This document shows positions 1 through 12,923 of a stretch of DNA of 64,000 bases, in pieces. A model generated the notes under the pieces. The model had not been told where the DNA came from and did not search any database. It saw only the letters and a list, made by a program, of their open reading frames with translations. Position 1 is the first letter of the stretch. Each line of letters opens with the position of its first letter. Made by a program: the position numbers and the translations under genes. The stretch comes from Marsupella aquatica (Eukaryota; Marchantiophyta). The DNA is taken from assembly GCA_973895155.1 (NCBI GenBank), contig OZ316895.1, positions 2,418,001-2,482,000 of the forward strand. The letters are read 5' to 3'.

Positions 1-281
1 GACAGTCCACAATCAATAGCGTCACCACCAATAAATCGAGTAGTCCTCTATCATCTAGACTAACAAATACGTTATTTCAATTGCTTTGTCCCTTCTATAA
101 TTGAAGACCCCAATTCTATACAAATCGCTGATTGATTTCGAAATATTCTCTAAATTTTAGCTGAATTTTCTACATACATTGGGGTATATGATACATGGCT
201 CTGTGCCCATTGATGCTTACAAATCTATCTACCACCATTCTAACTACCAATTGAAATCAAGACACTATGAACAGCAAATCA

Positions 282-3200
282 TCAGATTTCCGCCACACGC
301 CGACTAGACGGCAATGAAGCTAACAAATACGGGACAACGGACTCCAGGATGTCGTCTGTCGAGAAAGAAAGGTGTTTACCAGGAAACATAATGTAATCCA
401 CACGTCCAGCATCATCAAGAGCTTTCAGACCAATCCAATCTTCCTTGTAAAGATCAGTCTGCACATTAAAAAATACACCCACATGCTCATCGTCACGGTA
501 AGGTTTTTTCAAGATAAAATAATACTCAGTGACCGTAGAGCAATTCCTGTAGGAACCCAACATATTAGTCTAAACCTTTACGCAGTAGTGTTTTGCACAA
601 ACATGGGCTGACATGCCAACAAATAACCGATACACCACTCCGGGATGAGACTCAAGTATGGACAATATACCTCTTGCGCAGCAAGTAGGGTCCTGAAGTC
701 ATTCGGAGCATAGAAACCAAACCAAGCCGTATTAGAAGGATATAGAACTTCGTCCTTTTCAAACTGCAGCTCCAAGGGACACGAGAACGTTGCTTTAGGA
801 GATTTGATGTGATAAACAAGTTTAATATCAGAACACGGAAGCGCCAAGCGAAGTGTCGTAAGATTCATTGGAGTAAGTGTTTGGTAAGAGGGGCCCAGGC
901 TGTGAACCCATCGAAGAAAACTGTGAGCAAGTGACGCCTATTCTTTGTCAGTACACGCGTTTCAGAAAGTAATATCTGTCAAGTGCACTTTCCCGTCAGT
1001 GACCTAGGTAAAGAACATTTATGCCTGACTTTTACAGGATATGTCAGTGGACTGTCGGTTTATTAGTTACGAAGGAAAGTGATTCTGCTTGTTGCATAAT
1101 TTCTTCATTTCTAAATCTATAATACTGCTCTATCTTTGTAACTTGGCCCTCCCTTTTTCTCTCTTTCGAGCGATCGGATCCCCAAGTACTATAAATTTAT
1201 TCGTTCCCAAGAAAGTCACGGGAAAACATCTCAGTACGAGGATTACTACTCTGGAAAGTTTCTTTCGTGAGTGGAACTCATTCTTCTGAATGAGTTCCAT
1301 CAATGTGCCACTGTAACTGGATCTTCACTCATGTCGCCCAGCAAAGACGTTTTTTGGAGGACGAACCAGGCAACAGATACAAAGTGACTCACAACAATTT
1401 CAAAGTTTTTCACAGGAGAACCTTGTCACAGGAAAAGCTCTCCAGAATTATTGAAAAGAAGGTCGTAACAGAAAGGAAGTAACTCTGAAACCCACAGAGA
1501 AGAGATCAGGGAGCACATCTCAGGGCCAGGATTAGCAATCTGGAAAGTCAGTTTCTTCAAAGGATCTTGACATTTCCAAAAAGTTCCATCAAAGTGCAAG
1601 GATAACTGAATCATCACCGATGTCTCGCACGTTATGAATACAAGTCCCATGAGACGAAATAGAAAGAAGTAGCAAATATGGCACAACACTATCACGGTTC
1701 CCGCAAAGACTACACCAAGACCTGACATTGGACACGGCTTTTCAAATAATTATACATCTGCCTAGAGTGATGGCGATTAGAATCTTGGCTTTGACCTTAT
1801 ATGAGGTATCTATGAGGGAGCACATCTCAGGGCCAGGATTAGCGCTCTGGAAAGTTTACTTCTTCATTGGAAGCTGCTCTTGTGAAAAAGTTCCATCAAA
1901 GCGCAAGGATAAACTAAATCATCATGGATGTGTCCCCGGTGTTGAAACAACCTTCAACCTAACGACGAACTATCATCACTTTCGCCTTAGTAGTGCGTCG
2001 TAACGAACTTCCTCATAAATTCCGAGACCACAAAAGTAATAAAGGTAAGTCACTGAGTTACGCTTACTTGAATTAAGGCAAGGTGGTTGATAGAACCGAA
2101 GCGCTGTTTGTACGTTTCATTTCGACTGTCCGGCAGTTCGTTGTTCAGTTTGGGAAGAAATAAGCAACCTTTGTAATAGGCATCCAAGTCCTGAACATAG
2201 AAATTCAAAACTTAGCCATCAAGCTGAAAGTGGCCATTACTGTCTTATGACCTTGCCAATTTCTATGAATAGCTTGACGAGATCAGCTAAAACTTCACCT
2301 CTTGATATGTAATGCGATTTAGGAAATTTCAGCAAAAAATTATTGACAACTTCCGTTCCAAGCACAGCAACTTAGAGAACAGAACCCGTATTATCAAGGC
2401 TCACACACCGTGGGTATTTTCACATAGCCGGTTGGTGCGAGATTGTTCTGGAGACAAACCAAACAGAGCAGAATTAGCAAGATGTAGAAAGCCGACAGTG
2501 CAGCCTACTTTTCTGTCTTCGAGTACATTCAAAAATCAAGGAGCTATGGTAAACATAGTAAGAACCAGAAGACGAGCCCCTGCATATGCAACTTAATACT
2601 TGACAAATACTCAAGACAAATAACGGTCTTTCATTGAACAGCTAATATTATCTGAAAAAACATTTACTGTGGAAAATGCAAATTTTGAAGGAGACGGTAA
2701 ACCTGAACATAAGAAGAATACACCCCAATACGAATAACTGCATCTACCAGTTTGCAGACAAGGAGAACCTGAACAGCAAAAGACAGATAGTGGTCTGTGG
2801 TTTATGACTAGCTGAATGTGGGCACCATCTGAAGCTAGACTTCAACTCTGTAACATGTTTGGTGAGATGAACACTTCCCCATCCATCGAAACATCCCTAA
2901 CCTTTGAAAAGCTGTCTTGACTTAATGGCCAACTAACCACAAAGGACAGCTTTAGAATCTCAATTTCAGCGACTGCTTTAAATAATAAAAAGCCCAGATA
3001 AAGTCCTGAATACAGGCTGATGAGCTTTCCAGGTGACCTGTAACAATGAAATTCTACTCAACCGCTAATTAACACATATTCTGTCATTAGCCAGTAAATT
3101 CCATTCCATTGGCCACAGAAATAAGAAAATCACAAGAAGTGGGTTCTTCCAACTAAACCCACCTTGCAAAGCGGCACTGCAGCAATGCCAGCATGAGGCC

Positions 3201-5697
3201 CTCCAATCGAAACAAAGTTATTTACCTGAAAGCAGAGCATTTTTCTGGTCAAACTTTCCTGAACACAAGGGCCCAGCTCAACATACAATCAGGCGGCGAA
3301 AATGCCTGAAACTCCATTCCATATGATCATATTGTAGCACATGGGTAGCAGCTACATACTGTAAGCAAGGAACCGTAAATGTTGTACGATCTACATCTCT
3401 ATTCAGAACACAACTCCTTGCATGACGTGAATATGCCAGCCATGCTTTAACATAGGCGGAGAGTTTGTACTACGTACCGGAGGTCCATCCTCACAATATT
3501 GGATCACAGCACGACCAATCACATTGCCCTGCAGGCAACAGCGACTCGTAATTAGACTACAACAAAACCAGACTTCTCCCGCTACCATAGATGTTGGCTG
3601 AATCACACTGAATTTAACAGATGTTTTTGAAGTAAATATTTCACACTACACCTCTGAGGCTGACAATCTCGAAATGAGGCATAATAATCGCTCAGAAACA
3701 CTAGTAAGTCCTCACAAGCCTGTGAAATCTAAAGCAGACAAAAACATTCCAGTCGGGTAAGCTGATCCTAGGTTATTCTTTCACCTCAACAAGCAGAGAA
3801 AGGACTAACCTGAGACAGGCCAACCATATTGTATCCATGCTGCAGCTCTGTCGTGCTTTTTACCTGCAAAGTGGAACAAGTAGAGTAATAGAATCATGAA
3901 TCAAGCTCTGTCATGATAAACAAAATCGTAACAAACAATACCTTAAGCAATCAACTTAGCGCTGAAGTCGAAATGACCCTGGAATGACGTCGTCTGAAAC
4001 ATTTAAGAACCTCACCTGCTGACACACGACGTCCGCTTGTTTGTCGAGACGCATGAAGAAGGAATCGCTTAATCCATCTCCTATCTCACTTCAATTGTAA
4101 GAGAATCGTACACAACAAGAAGCACAAGTCAAACACTAGGAGGGCAGACCCGATAGTAAAAAAACAATGCCCTCCTCGCGATCAACATCATAAATTGAAG
4201 CAATTGGACCAGCTGCCCCGACCAGCACTCGCCACGACTATGCAACTGTAACTGAAATCACAAATATTATCCCAAAGCCCAGTGGAGCTAAGAGAAGGAG
4301 GATAACAGACGCCAGACTCGACCTCCGCGGGTTTTTCAAGAGTAGACCTCTGGCCCAAAGGATTCTATAAGATACGACTCGACTCCACATTTTGAAATAG
4401 GGGACGTGAAGCTGAACACTTTTATTATCCCAGCAGGACCATCACAAGGCATTTCCAAGAGAAGAAAGAACAGAGAAAGAGCCTATTGTGGCCATACGTG
4501 TATCAAACTCATATATCGCGTGCTGCAGCATTATTAAGTGAGTTTCTTACCTCAAAGTACTTTTTGAGTATTTACACAAGCTTGTTCAATTTCATAGCTG
4601 TTCACCTCCGGTTCATGTTATAATTCACTTTATTGCTTCTCACTCTTGGTTGATGTAACTTTTATATTAGGTCACTCTGTTAAATTTTCCATCGCAAAGC
4701 CGGAGTACACCACCCTGGAGAATTGAGTAAGGTACGCACATGCAGAACCCAGTCGCTCCACTCATCTCAGCCAGAAGAAGCGTGAACGCTGTCAAACCCT
4801 CGTTTACGCACGCATCTCCAATGCCTACAGGATCAGTCCCGAGGAGAGAAACGAAATTACTTTCGTGAGTGGGAGCCAGCTGGCAAAGCAAGTCAACATA
4901 GGACTGCTTCGAAAACAAAGTGGCACAGACTACCACATTGACCAAGGACTAGTTCATCATGGTGGATGTATTCCAAATTCCGTTAGTCATAAAAGGGACT
5001 GCAACTGAGAGTCTGGAAGACCTAATGGGAGATAATTTTAAAAATTATAATAATACAACTATAATACAATACATGCGTTGTAGATTGGCTTACATTGCTA
5101 AAGAATAGAAACGGCTGATTCAGAAGACAAAAAACTAAGAAATTAGGAATTCAATCTAACTCGATTTAAATTCCTTTCCGAGAAATGAAAAACGTGAGAA
5201 CAGCCGACAAGGGGAGACAATGTCAGCGTAGTGAATGACTTGGTACATTGGTGACTGCTCTGATCAAGTCATCATAAACCTGAAGAAACCAAGTCCAAAC
5301 ACCCAATGGAAATGGGAGGAAAACTACAGAGGATGGGTAAGCAGCACGAAAGCTCACCACTAACCAAATTTCTAAGGGTTTTTGTGCTCTCTCGTACCCA
5401 CAGCAATGACGACAATTCCTCACTCGAAATCAGCGACAGTCATACCAGCCAAGTGAAGTGTTGCTCGACTATCCGCATTTCACTCACTGATCTTGGAAAA
5501 CGCAGCATATTCGAAACACAGTCAACCCTAAAAAGAGAGGGGCAGGGCACCGGACCGTGAAGAACGATGAACGGCAGTGGTGTCGTCGACGGAGCCGCGT
5601 CCTGAATGAGCAGCGGCCGTGCAGAAGCAGCTCCATGATGAGGTCGGAGTACGAGGCAGCTAAGAATCAGAAGAGTGGCGCACCAACAGAGCCCCAT
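282..5697 (-). CDS. PPT1: palmitoyl-protein thioesterase (PPT1-like), 11 exons
   Basis: Removes thioester-linked palmitate from proteins, normally in the lysosome or vacuole. Exons as seen on the minus strand: 5697-5556, 4824-4740, 4088-4016, 3863-3810, 3528-3478, 3225-3163, 2768-2703, 2447-2409, 2190-2068, 763-671 and 458-282. All introns are GT-AG and phases agree, giving 966 nt (321 residues), normal for the family. I start at ATG 5697; a GTG lies four codons upstream. The N-terminus is a hydrophobic signal peptide (about residues 1-25). The alpha/beta-hydrolase triad is visible: Ser117 in GLSQG, Asp236 in FEKDEVLYP, His292 in GKHLSFS. Family landmarks include GIGDACVNEG, GGPHAGIA, LAPTGYVKIP, FLPKLNNE, WFGFY and LYKEDWIGLK. 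Stop is TGA. Intron 9 is 1.3 kb and holds a three-copy repeat. Family identity is certain; the exact exon edges are hand-made and untested by RNA. Confidence 0.93.
1205..1935. repeat. three-copy ~130-bp repeat inside thioesterase intron 9
   Basis: Three diverged direct copies lie at about 1205-1350, 1505-1640 and 1813-1935. Each carries a CATCTCAG...GGATTA...TCTGGAAAGT core followed by AGTTCCATCAA and GATAACT-like segments. The copies differ in the middle by substitutions and small indels. They lie wholly inside the large ninth intron of the thioesterase gene. No coding role is evident, although copy 2 is open on the minus strand for about 100 codons. Confidence 0.7.
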
Positions 5698-5709
5698 TCG
5701 GCCCGGCAC

Positions 5710-6245
5710 TGAGAAGTAGGAGCTCAGATCCTGAGCTCCTTTAGCTCAATGACAAAGATAACGGGGAGTGTTCACGTCTCGAGGTAGGGCAGAAGCTGCT
5801 TTCAGTCCCGTGCACGCCATACTATGGCACTGTATGGATTAGCACAGACCCGAATTCTAGACTGCCTACTTTATAGGTTTGAACATCTCACTCCCGTGAT
5901 CTTTACTTCGACGAAAAGCGATGGTTTCTAGAGGTTTAAAATCTAAAGCCCCTCTGTGAGTAATTTCCAAAGCAAAGTGCATGAGTTTGGCAAACTTTGT
6001 AAAGCGTAGATGTCCTTGAGGAGGGGCGTGCATTCCTACAATTTTGTCTTGGAGTTGAGACTTCTTCCAATCGTCCAAGGCATTCTCGCTCCCGCCAGTT
6101 TCGGACATTCTGGGCCCATCTAACTCCAATCGAGCCGACATTCTGGGCCCATCTAACACCAATCGAACCCCTATAATAAGGCCATGCGTCTCAAATTTGG
6201 GGTTTATGATTTTAAACAAATGACCATAAACAAAGGACCATAACT
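5710..6245. other. upstream of the thioesterase gene; short tandem repeat, no gene recognised
   Basis: This should hold the promoter and 5' end of the thioesterase gene. I saw no convincing TATA box. Two 30-bp direct copies beginning ACATTCTGGGCCCATCTAAC lie near 6106-6165. A 128-codon minus-strand frame (5866-6252) crosses them. It has no family resemblance, and its repeated LDGPRMS segment is only the translation of the DNA repeat. Confidence 0.4.
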
Positions 6246-6530
6246 TTTCCACATGGTTATGTATACTTTTGTTTCACTAGCCTCTACAGTGACTTATGGA
6301 CAAGTTTTGTTTCACTAGCCTCTACAGTGACTTATGGACAAGTGACTTATGGACAAGTTTTGTTTCACTAGCCTCTACAGTGACTTATGGACATGACATA
6401 TGATCAATCTTTGTGGCAAAAAGTTATGCACTATGAATTGGTGGTCCTTAACCCTAATAACTAACCATAAACTAACTAAGTCAAGGTCCATCAAATTTTA
6501 GGTTTGAGACCCCCTAATGGGCCATCTGGT
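6246..6530. repeat. tandem repeat plus dispersed repeat ending in GAGACCCCCTAA
   Basis: Three copies of TTTTGTTTCACTAGCCTCTA with CAGTGACTTATGGACA occur between about 6267 and 6395. The following stretch to about 6520 (CATGACATATGA, AAAGTTATG, GGTCCATCAAATTTT, TTTGAGACCCCCTAA) recurs in the same order near 35405-35570. That makes it a dispersed repeat family with at least two copies here. It shares the TTTGAGACCCCC end motif with the inverted-repeat element at 37255-37660, so all three may be non-autonomous DNA transposon relics. Confidence 0.6.
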
Positions 6531-8079
6531 GCTAAGGTGTTTATAAAATCCAAAATGAACTAGAATAAATTCTCGCCCTTCCCTCTAGACACGTTTTTTC
6601 TGTGAACGTCTAATTCCCTCAAAAACACCTAAACAACCTTGCCTAAACCCCAGGCCGCCTCGCCTGCCGTACCACTGGACCCATGTCCATCCTTGGCCGT
6701 GTCATGCATGCCCTCCTTCCCAGATCCAGGCGTGTGTGGGTGTGTGCATGTGTGCCTGCGCTCCCTCCCTCCCTCCCTCCCAGATGCAGGCATGTGTGTA
6801 TACATGTCTACCCTCCCTGACGCTTGCCCGCCATCCGCTGCATCAGGGAGGATGGCGGGAGGCGGGAGGGAGGGTGAGGGCAAGGACCACAAGGGAGAAT
6901 TAAAAACACGAGGACAGGTGAGGGCACGCCGGACAGTGAGAGAGGGGTAGACTTACATTTGATATGGGCCTAGTGTTTTCTGAGTCTGTAGAGAGCCTGA
7001 ATGCAGTGAGCAGATGTTCACCCCCTGGTAGGAAGAACACCTGATTGCGCTGGGCTAAATATAGGATTGACGGACTGCGTAGGTTATGGCTCAATGATGG
7101 CAGGGGCTCTATTTCCACTGGAGGATGACACCAGTTCCCACTAACACATTTGATAGCTTGATAGGGTGCCCCAAGACCAAACATATATCTTGTGCATATT
7201 CCACATGTCTTTCACCCTGGCAGTGAGTGTCCAGAAAAGATCTCGCCACAATTCACTATTCTTCTTCTCAAATAAATGTAGACAAACATGTTGTTCCATC
7301 TTGCCTACGTACTTGTATTTCCATCGACAACATCCCATTGCACACTTAAAGAACCTGTGATAACCAACATTGTCCTTCACCTTTAATTTCTGTAGTGGAA
7401 ACCCTCAATAGCCAATAGCTCTTCCAAGTTGGGACTCCCTTGACGTGACATCGGGACAAGCTATGGCAGACTACAAGATGCACTTGAAAGCAAAGTGTGG
7501 AAGTGAAGAGGCTGAGCTATGGCAGGCATCATACATACCAAACACCCAAGCCATTTGCAGTTGGCAAACCTAATGCAAACGCTGAATGTGGAAGATCAAC
7601 TAACAAACAAACTACATCTGATCCTAAAAATTTGGGGGTCAACTTCATTTTCAGCCACTTAATAAGAGCTATGGCGGCCGCTGCCAACAGTGTCGACATT
7701 CATGGAAAATTACCCTAAGCCGTCAACACTATTAAGCTGAGTGAAACATGGCCCAAACAACATATGAAATGTACGTAGCAGCGAGTTCATAGTGCTTGGG
7801 GAATTGGAACTTATTCGTGGACATGGATGAAATTTAGCACATTTTACAAACTTGAGCAAACAAACACAAATTAGGATTAGACTTTGAGTGGCGGAAATTG
7901 TATACAATAAACGTGATTGAATACATAAGCTACGAGGATTCCGTGAATCCCCTAGTACTCGGTTTTCCTGATATCTATCGACAACGAAAGCGCCTCCATT
8001 TCCTTCATCCTTGCTTTCAAGGCAACAAAATTGGAAGGATCAAAGGAACTGCTAGCAACACTAAGCCCAGAAACCGGTG
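6531..8079. other. no gene recognised; low-complexity CT/GT stretch
   Basis: From 6640 to 6900 the sequence is rich in CCCTC and TGTG repeats (a run of CCCT units near 6760-6781), which opens long frames on both strands without protein character. The minus-strand frame at 7141-7380 has scattered Cys, His and Trp but matches no family I know. Nothing else is supported. Confidence 0.35.
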
Positions 8080-8089
8080 TGAGTTTTGG

Positions 8090-8832
8090 GCTCTCATATA
8101 GCAGATCTAAATCCTCTTGAGAAAGCGTGAGAGTAACAGATTTACGACAAGGCGTACAAAGCGAAGGACAGTCCCTTCCCTCACAAATGACAATTGCTGG
8201 CTAACAGCACCATAATCGTTGACGCGAACAACAATCTCAACGAAAGGCATCTTGTCAATAATGCATCAAACCATGCCGACTTGGGCTAACTCCTCAGCAA
8301 GCTGAAATCAACTAGACTCTTGTTCTTTAGTAGAGCCCTTCTTGCTTCAAACACGGTGGCACGTAGGGGGGGGACACTGTTCAAAAACTCCACAATCAAC
8401 AAAGAACACATCAAACCTGTACTGATCCATCCAACATCCTTGCTCCAACGAAGAGTGCCCACATTTGTAAGGCCCTTTGATAGTTTTCAAACACGTACTA
8501 TTGTTCTCATTCACATTTGTACAAGCCAGGTAGGTAAATTTCCTCGGATAAGCATTTGGTGCATTGAAATTGACAATGTACCCAAAAATTTGACCAAATG
8601 TGACAGTCTGCCCATCCCGCATGGCCTGGTGAATATCTGCAAGCGACGATCCTCCTGGGGTCTTCATGGTGACAGAAAAAAATTCAGGTTCAGTAAGATT
8701 TTTTGATAAAATAGCAAACATCCAAAATGATTCTTGTATATTTTGAAATATTTCTAGATCGTTCCTGAGAAGGCTTCTTGAGGAAGCCTCATGAAGCACA
8801 CGAAGATCAAGCCATGGCCGTTGGATCAACAT
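8090..8832 (-). pseudogene. decayed fragment of replication protein A large subunit (C-terminal OB-fold)
   Basis: The minus-strand frame 8832-8347 resembles the C-terminal zinc-ribbon/OB-fold of RPA1, the single-strand DNA-binding subunit. It has a SLADIHQAMRDGQ-like lead, then YPRKFTYLAC, then KGPYKCGHSSLE with the second zinc-ligand group, then QYRFDVFFVDCG where RPA has YRYxLxxxxxDxTG. The frame breaks at a run of C bases near 8370. A second stretch (about 8265-8185, minus, another frame) reads like the following helix region, with FVEIVVRV. The first Cys pair is altered and only the last OB-fold is present. It is either a relic of a host gene copy or cargo from a transposon such as a Helitron, which can carry RPA genes. 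No Helitron Rep is seen nearby. Confidence 0.5.
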
Positions 8833-9835
8833 AATCCCGATGAAGCATGTGCCGTTGGATTGCCATTATGTGTTTGGTCTCTCTCTAAAGTTGATTTGTG
8901 CCCTTAGAGTTCCCCTATCAAATCTAAGCTAAACCATTTCTGACTCAACCAGTTGGTGCCCTAACCCCACTAGCCCACCTGAAAGATCACGAGACTAAAC
9001 TTTCAAACCCGGTGCATGAACAATCCCCAGGTTGAGGACTGTTCACTAACTTAGAACTATTCAGAACCATGCAAGCACTGTTCCATCAAAAACCACCGGC
9101 AGTTACCAAAGAGACTCCCTTCATGCGCATTCCACCAAGGAGAATATTAAATGTGATTCTCGTGACTCATAGAATGAAATGTTTTGTTGTTTTGGGGGAC
9201 TCACTTTTTTGTTGGTCCTCTTGGTCTTTCCCTTTTCTTTCTTTTATTGTGTTTTTTGCCTTTGGGACCATGTCTCCCGGTTTGACATTCCTATCTTTGA
9301 AGGGAGATATATGCTTGATGGGCCTTCTGGTGTAACTTTCTTAATTGATGGGCCCTACAAAATGTTTTTACCTAATAGGCCCCTTGCTACACTTGTGTGG
9401 CAGTTGTTCTTGTAGCAGTCACTCTAACCAATGTTTTCTTGATTCAATGACTAACTGCACCGTCAAGCCCCGCACCCAACCTTGCACGATCGAACAGAAT
9501 GCTCAAACGGTGCAGTTAGGGAACCCCGGAATTGCGGCGGCCGCTACCCAAACTGCAAAGTGAAGACAATGGATTATGTCTTTGGATTTGAACCGCGAAG
9601 TAAGACAATATGAATTATGTTTTGGGATTTTTTTACTGTACTGCGCGGTAGTCATGGGGCTTACTTTTATGTGCTCCACATAGGGTTCTTTCGTCGTTGT
9701 TGATTTGCAACTACCAGTTCGGAGGACATGTGTGGTCGTTATGATCCTAGTACTTCCACGAGCACTTTTCCTATCACTGGCCATTGGGCACTCGTTCTCT
9801 GTCACTAGGCACTGGGCTTCAATCAACAACCTGAA
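8833..9835. other. no gene recognised; contains a dispersed repeat
   Basis: Around 9213-9290 there is a segment with TTTATTGTG, GCCTTTGGGACCATGTCTCC and GGTTTGAC. It recurs on the opposite strand at 19129-19200 and in diverged tandem form at 38060-38550. No protein-like frame was recognised. Confidence 0.35.
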
Positions 9836-9935
9836 GGTATCGACAAAACCCAAGCATCGACATAAGCCCAAGCATCAACAAAACCCAAGCATCGACATAA
9901 GCCCAAGCATCAACAAAACCCCAACGCTTCCCTCT
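9836..9935. repeat. minisatellite, 17/34-bp unit
   Basis: About five units alternate between ATCGACATAAGCCCAAGC and ATCAACAAAACCCAAGC types. This is a simple tandem array with no coding sense. Confidence 0.85.
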
Positions 9936-10192
9936 TGTAACACAAAGAATCAAAGAACTATGATTGTCAGATAGTGGCGACAACCCTAAACCCCTTATAA
10001 CACACGAATACATAATGCATTGTGTTTTCATGGCTAAACCCATCCCCGCCCTATTTAGAACCCTGTTGTGGTCAACTACACAATTTGGCACCTCATAAGA
10101 ACATTGAGTACGGCTCATTAAGAGGGGGCCTATTAGGTAAGAAAACTTTCATAAGGACCCATCAGATAAGAAAGTTTCACCAGAGTACCCAT

Positions 10193-10490
10193 CAAGCATA
10201 TATCTCCTTTGACGGCCAACACAATTACCTTGTGTGTATTTGAGGTGGCATCAAATATATGTCTGCTTTGAAGGCCAACACAATTACCTTGTGTGGATTT
10301 GAGGTGGCATCAAATAGATATATCTCCTTTGAAGGCCAACATGATTACCTTGTGTGGATTTGAGGTGGCATCAAATATATATCTCCTTTGAAGGCTAACA
10401 TGATTACCTTGTGTGTATTTGAGGTGTCATCAAATATATATCTCCTTTGAAGGCCAACACAATTCCCTTCTGTGGATTTGAGGTGGCAGT
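10193..10490. repeat. minisatellite, five copies of a ~60-bp unit
   Basis: Five head-to-tail copies share CTCCTTTGAAGGCCAACA, ATTACCTTGTGTG and TTTGAGGTGGCATCAAATA. Copies are roughly 90 percent alike with no spacer variation, so this is a minisatellite and not a CRISPR array. Confidence 0.9.
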
Positions 10491-12790
10491 CGTGCGTTCA
10501 TGGTTCGGTGCAAATTGTCAACAAGGTTACACGTGGATGTCATGCACTTTTTTAAGTTTAAGCCTGCTTAGAAAAAAGGAAAACCCACAGTAGCTACACA
10601 TGGAATCCGTGTACTTTTTCAGTTAAAGTGTGCGTATTCTAAAAGGGGAAACTGGCCTTGACCAAGCAGTCAGTATACAGTCCCAACGAACAAAAGGGGG
10701 GATAGGAAAAGTGAAAGACCCTGAGAAGACGAAACGAGGCCCAACAGTCCAACACGCCCGAGTTAGTTAAAGTGCATTGTTTTGCCTTGTTGTTCATGCC
10801 CCACCTAACGCGTATTTAACATTAAAGAACAAAAAGGCGAACCTAACTAAGAATTCCGTTCATATTCCATAAAAGACAAAAAGGATTCTGTTGATATTGT
10901 GGTCTCCCTAAGTACGGGCTACTCTAAACGGTTGTAAGCTAGTAGGACCCTATTCTACATAATGAGAGGGAAATCTAGAGCGGACACAAAAGGGATTAAA
11001 AATTTCTGCTCCAGGAGAAACAGATCCTTCAATGGTGATGCCCTGTATATGTGAGTAAAGGATTAGGATTGGTTGCTTAGTTTATTTCCTCTACCACATC
11101 CACAATGTCAGTCCGGGCAAGCCCTGGTAAAAACGGGCCATTGTTTGTTATTTCAACGAAAAGGACAACTTACTTGCCCACCGTTTCTTTCAGGGTGGCT
11201 TTACAAGACTGGGGCCATTGCTTTTATTCCCCTAGATTAAATCTGGATCTTATAATTAGTGGAAACAGCTACTGTAGCTGTACAAAAGCTCATTAGGTCT
11301 GGTGTCTATCATGGCAAGCAGTGGGCCCAGGTAAATGATGACATGGAGTGGGTAGTTTGTCTTGAATTTTAGACCAACTGGATAGGTGGTCCAAAATTAC
11401 CAAAAAAATTCTCCTTCATTCAAGGGATTTGTATTTATTGAAGTTCATTCCCCAAATATTTTTGTCCCAAGTCTATCTTTAGAACAATTAGTGTACTCTA
11501 GTTTGCTTTGGTGACAAGGGGTGACAAGGTCACAAGCTCCCCCGCCATTTGTAAAGCCAGCCTCAATCCTTACATTTATCCATAGAAAATATGTTTCCCC
11601 CCGTGCCTAGTTTTTCCCGCCTCTCCCATCTCCAGCGCCCCCCACCTCTTCCTAGAATTAATAAAAAATTAAAAATTCTATGACCACCCTCCCCGTTCCA
11701 GTGGTGGAGAAATCGTGCTAATCACTGTACTTTATGGAAGTTTGTTTTAATTAACTTATTGGATTTTTATTCTGCATGAACCCAGGGAGGTGGGGACCTA
11801 ATTTATTGGGTTTTGACATGGAGAAAGTTTTATAAGAAGTTGCCCTATTAAAATAAGAAATAACAGGTGCAAGTTGTAACAAATATCTGGTTAAAGAAAG
11901 TGGACACTGACAACAATTCCCTGCACAAAAGTGAAGGAGGTACAACACTTCAAAATCTCCAAACGGAAGTTGCCTGTCTAATCTAAACAAACGATACAAA
12001 AGTGCACAACTGCGGTTACCCTACATGTCCTTTTTACATGGAACACCCTAAGAGTAACCACAAGAGACAAAAGTGCACAAAGAATGCACAAGGCAAGGAC
12101 CAGGTCTGCTTGCAATGTTCTGCCTCGACCATCCTCCACACACACTTCCAACACAAAGTTCTAACAATGAAAACATTTCCCCAGGACAACATACAATTCC
12201 AGAACGAGAATGACCACACTTCCATGGCAATAACACTTAGTGGACTGCACGAGCATTGAACTAGTAATTGATAATAGCGGCAAACATGATTGGGAAACAT
12301 GCAACAATTGTTTTTGGAAAGATCTCAGACACTCTAGATTCCACCTTTTCAGTCCACAGTTTTGCACAAGAACCCATGCCCTTGTGTGGCATGGAAGTTG
12401 CATCGGAAGATGTTTACTGACATGAGATTCGATTCCATTCTGATGAGCAAGTTGACCCTATCCTTCGAAGATTTTCTTGTCTACAACCATCTCTCTATCC
12501 ACCCGACTATAATACAAAATAGCGCTTTGTGACTCCATTGTATATTTGTATTCAAATTTTCATAGCTCCTCCTGTCCCAAGGATAAGGCACTAAAAATGT
12601 ACCATGTCCAGTAGAATTAGACATACTAATAGACACCAATTTCTGTGAAGGGCCAATACAACATTTCAGAGCAACTAAATCATAGATCTCAAAACTCCTT
12701 AGAAATAATATACACATACTTTTTACAGAAAAAGACCAAATAGAGTACAAAAAGAATAAACAAGAGAGGTCCCAAGTGGACAAAACCAAA
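10491..12790. other. no gene recognised
   Basis: I read 2.3 kb of ordinary intergenic sequence with short frames only. One plus-strand frame (12002-12259) has several Cys and His residues but no repeated spacing and no start context that supports a gene. Confidence 0.3.
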
Positions 12791-12793
12791 CGC

Positions 12794-12887
12794 AAAAGAA
12801 GTGAGCAAAAGGAAACCCTAAAAACCAAGAAAGAGGAACTAAAAGAAGTGAGCAAAAGGAAACCCTAAAAACCAAGAAAGAGGAACT
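12794..12887. repeat. 47-bp tandem duplication
   Basis: Two perfect adjacent copies (12794-12840 and 12841-12887) begin AAAAGAAGTGAGCAAAAGG. They sit just beyond the 3' side of the minus-strand retrotransposon at 12924-16216 and may belong to its 3' untranslated part or its target site. Confidence 0.85.
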
Positions 12888-12923
12888 AAAACTACCGCAA
12901 ATGGACCGAGGTCCTCAACATAC

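Noticed and set aside
5866-6252. 128-codon minus-strand frame as a gene
   Set aside because: Its only internal pattern is the translation of two 30-bp DNA repeats, and no domain is seen.
10193-10490. Possible CRISPR-like array
   Set aside because: Units are contiguous with no unique spacers, the genome is nuclear eukaryotic, and the pattern is a minisatellite.
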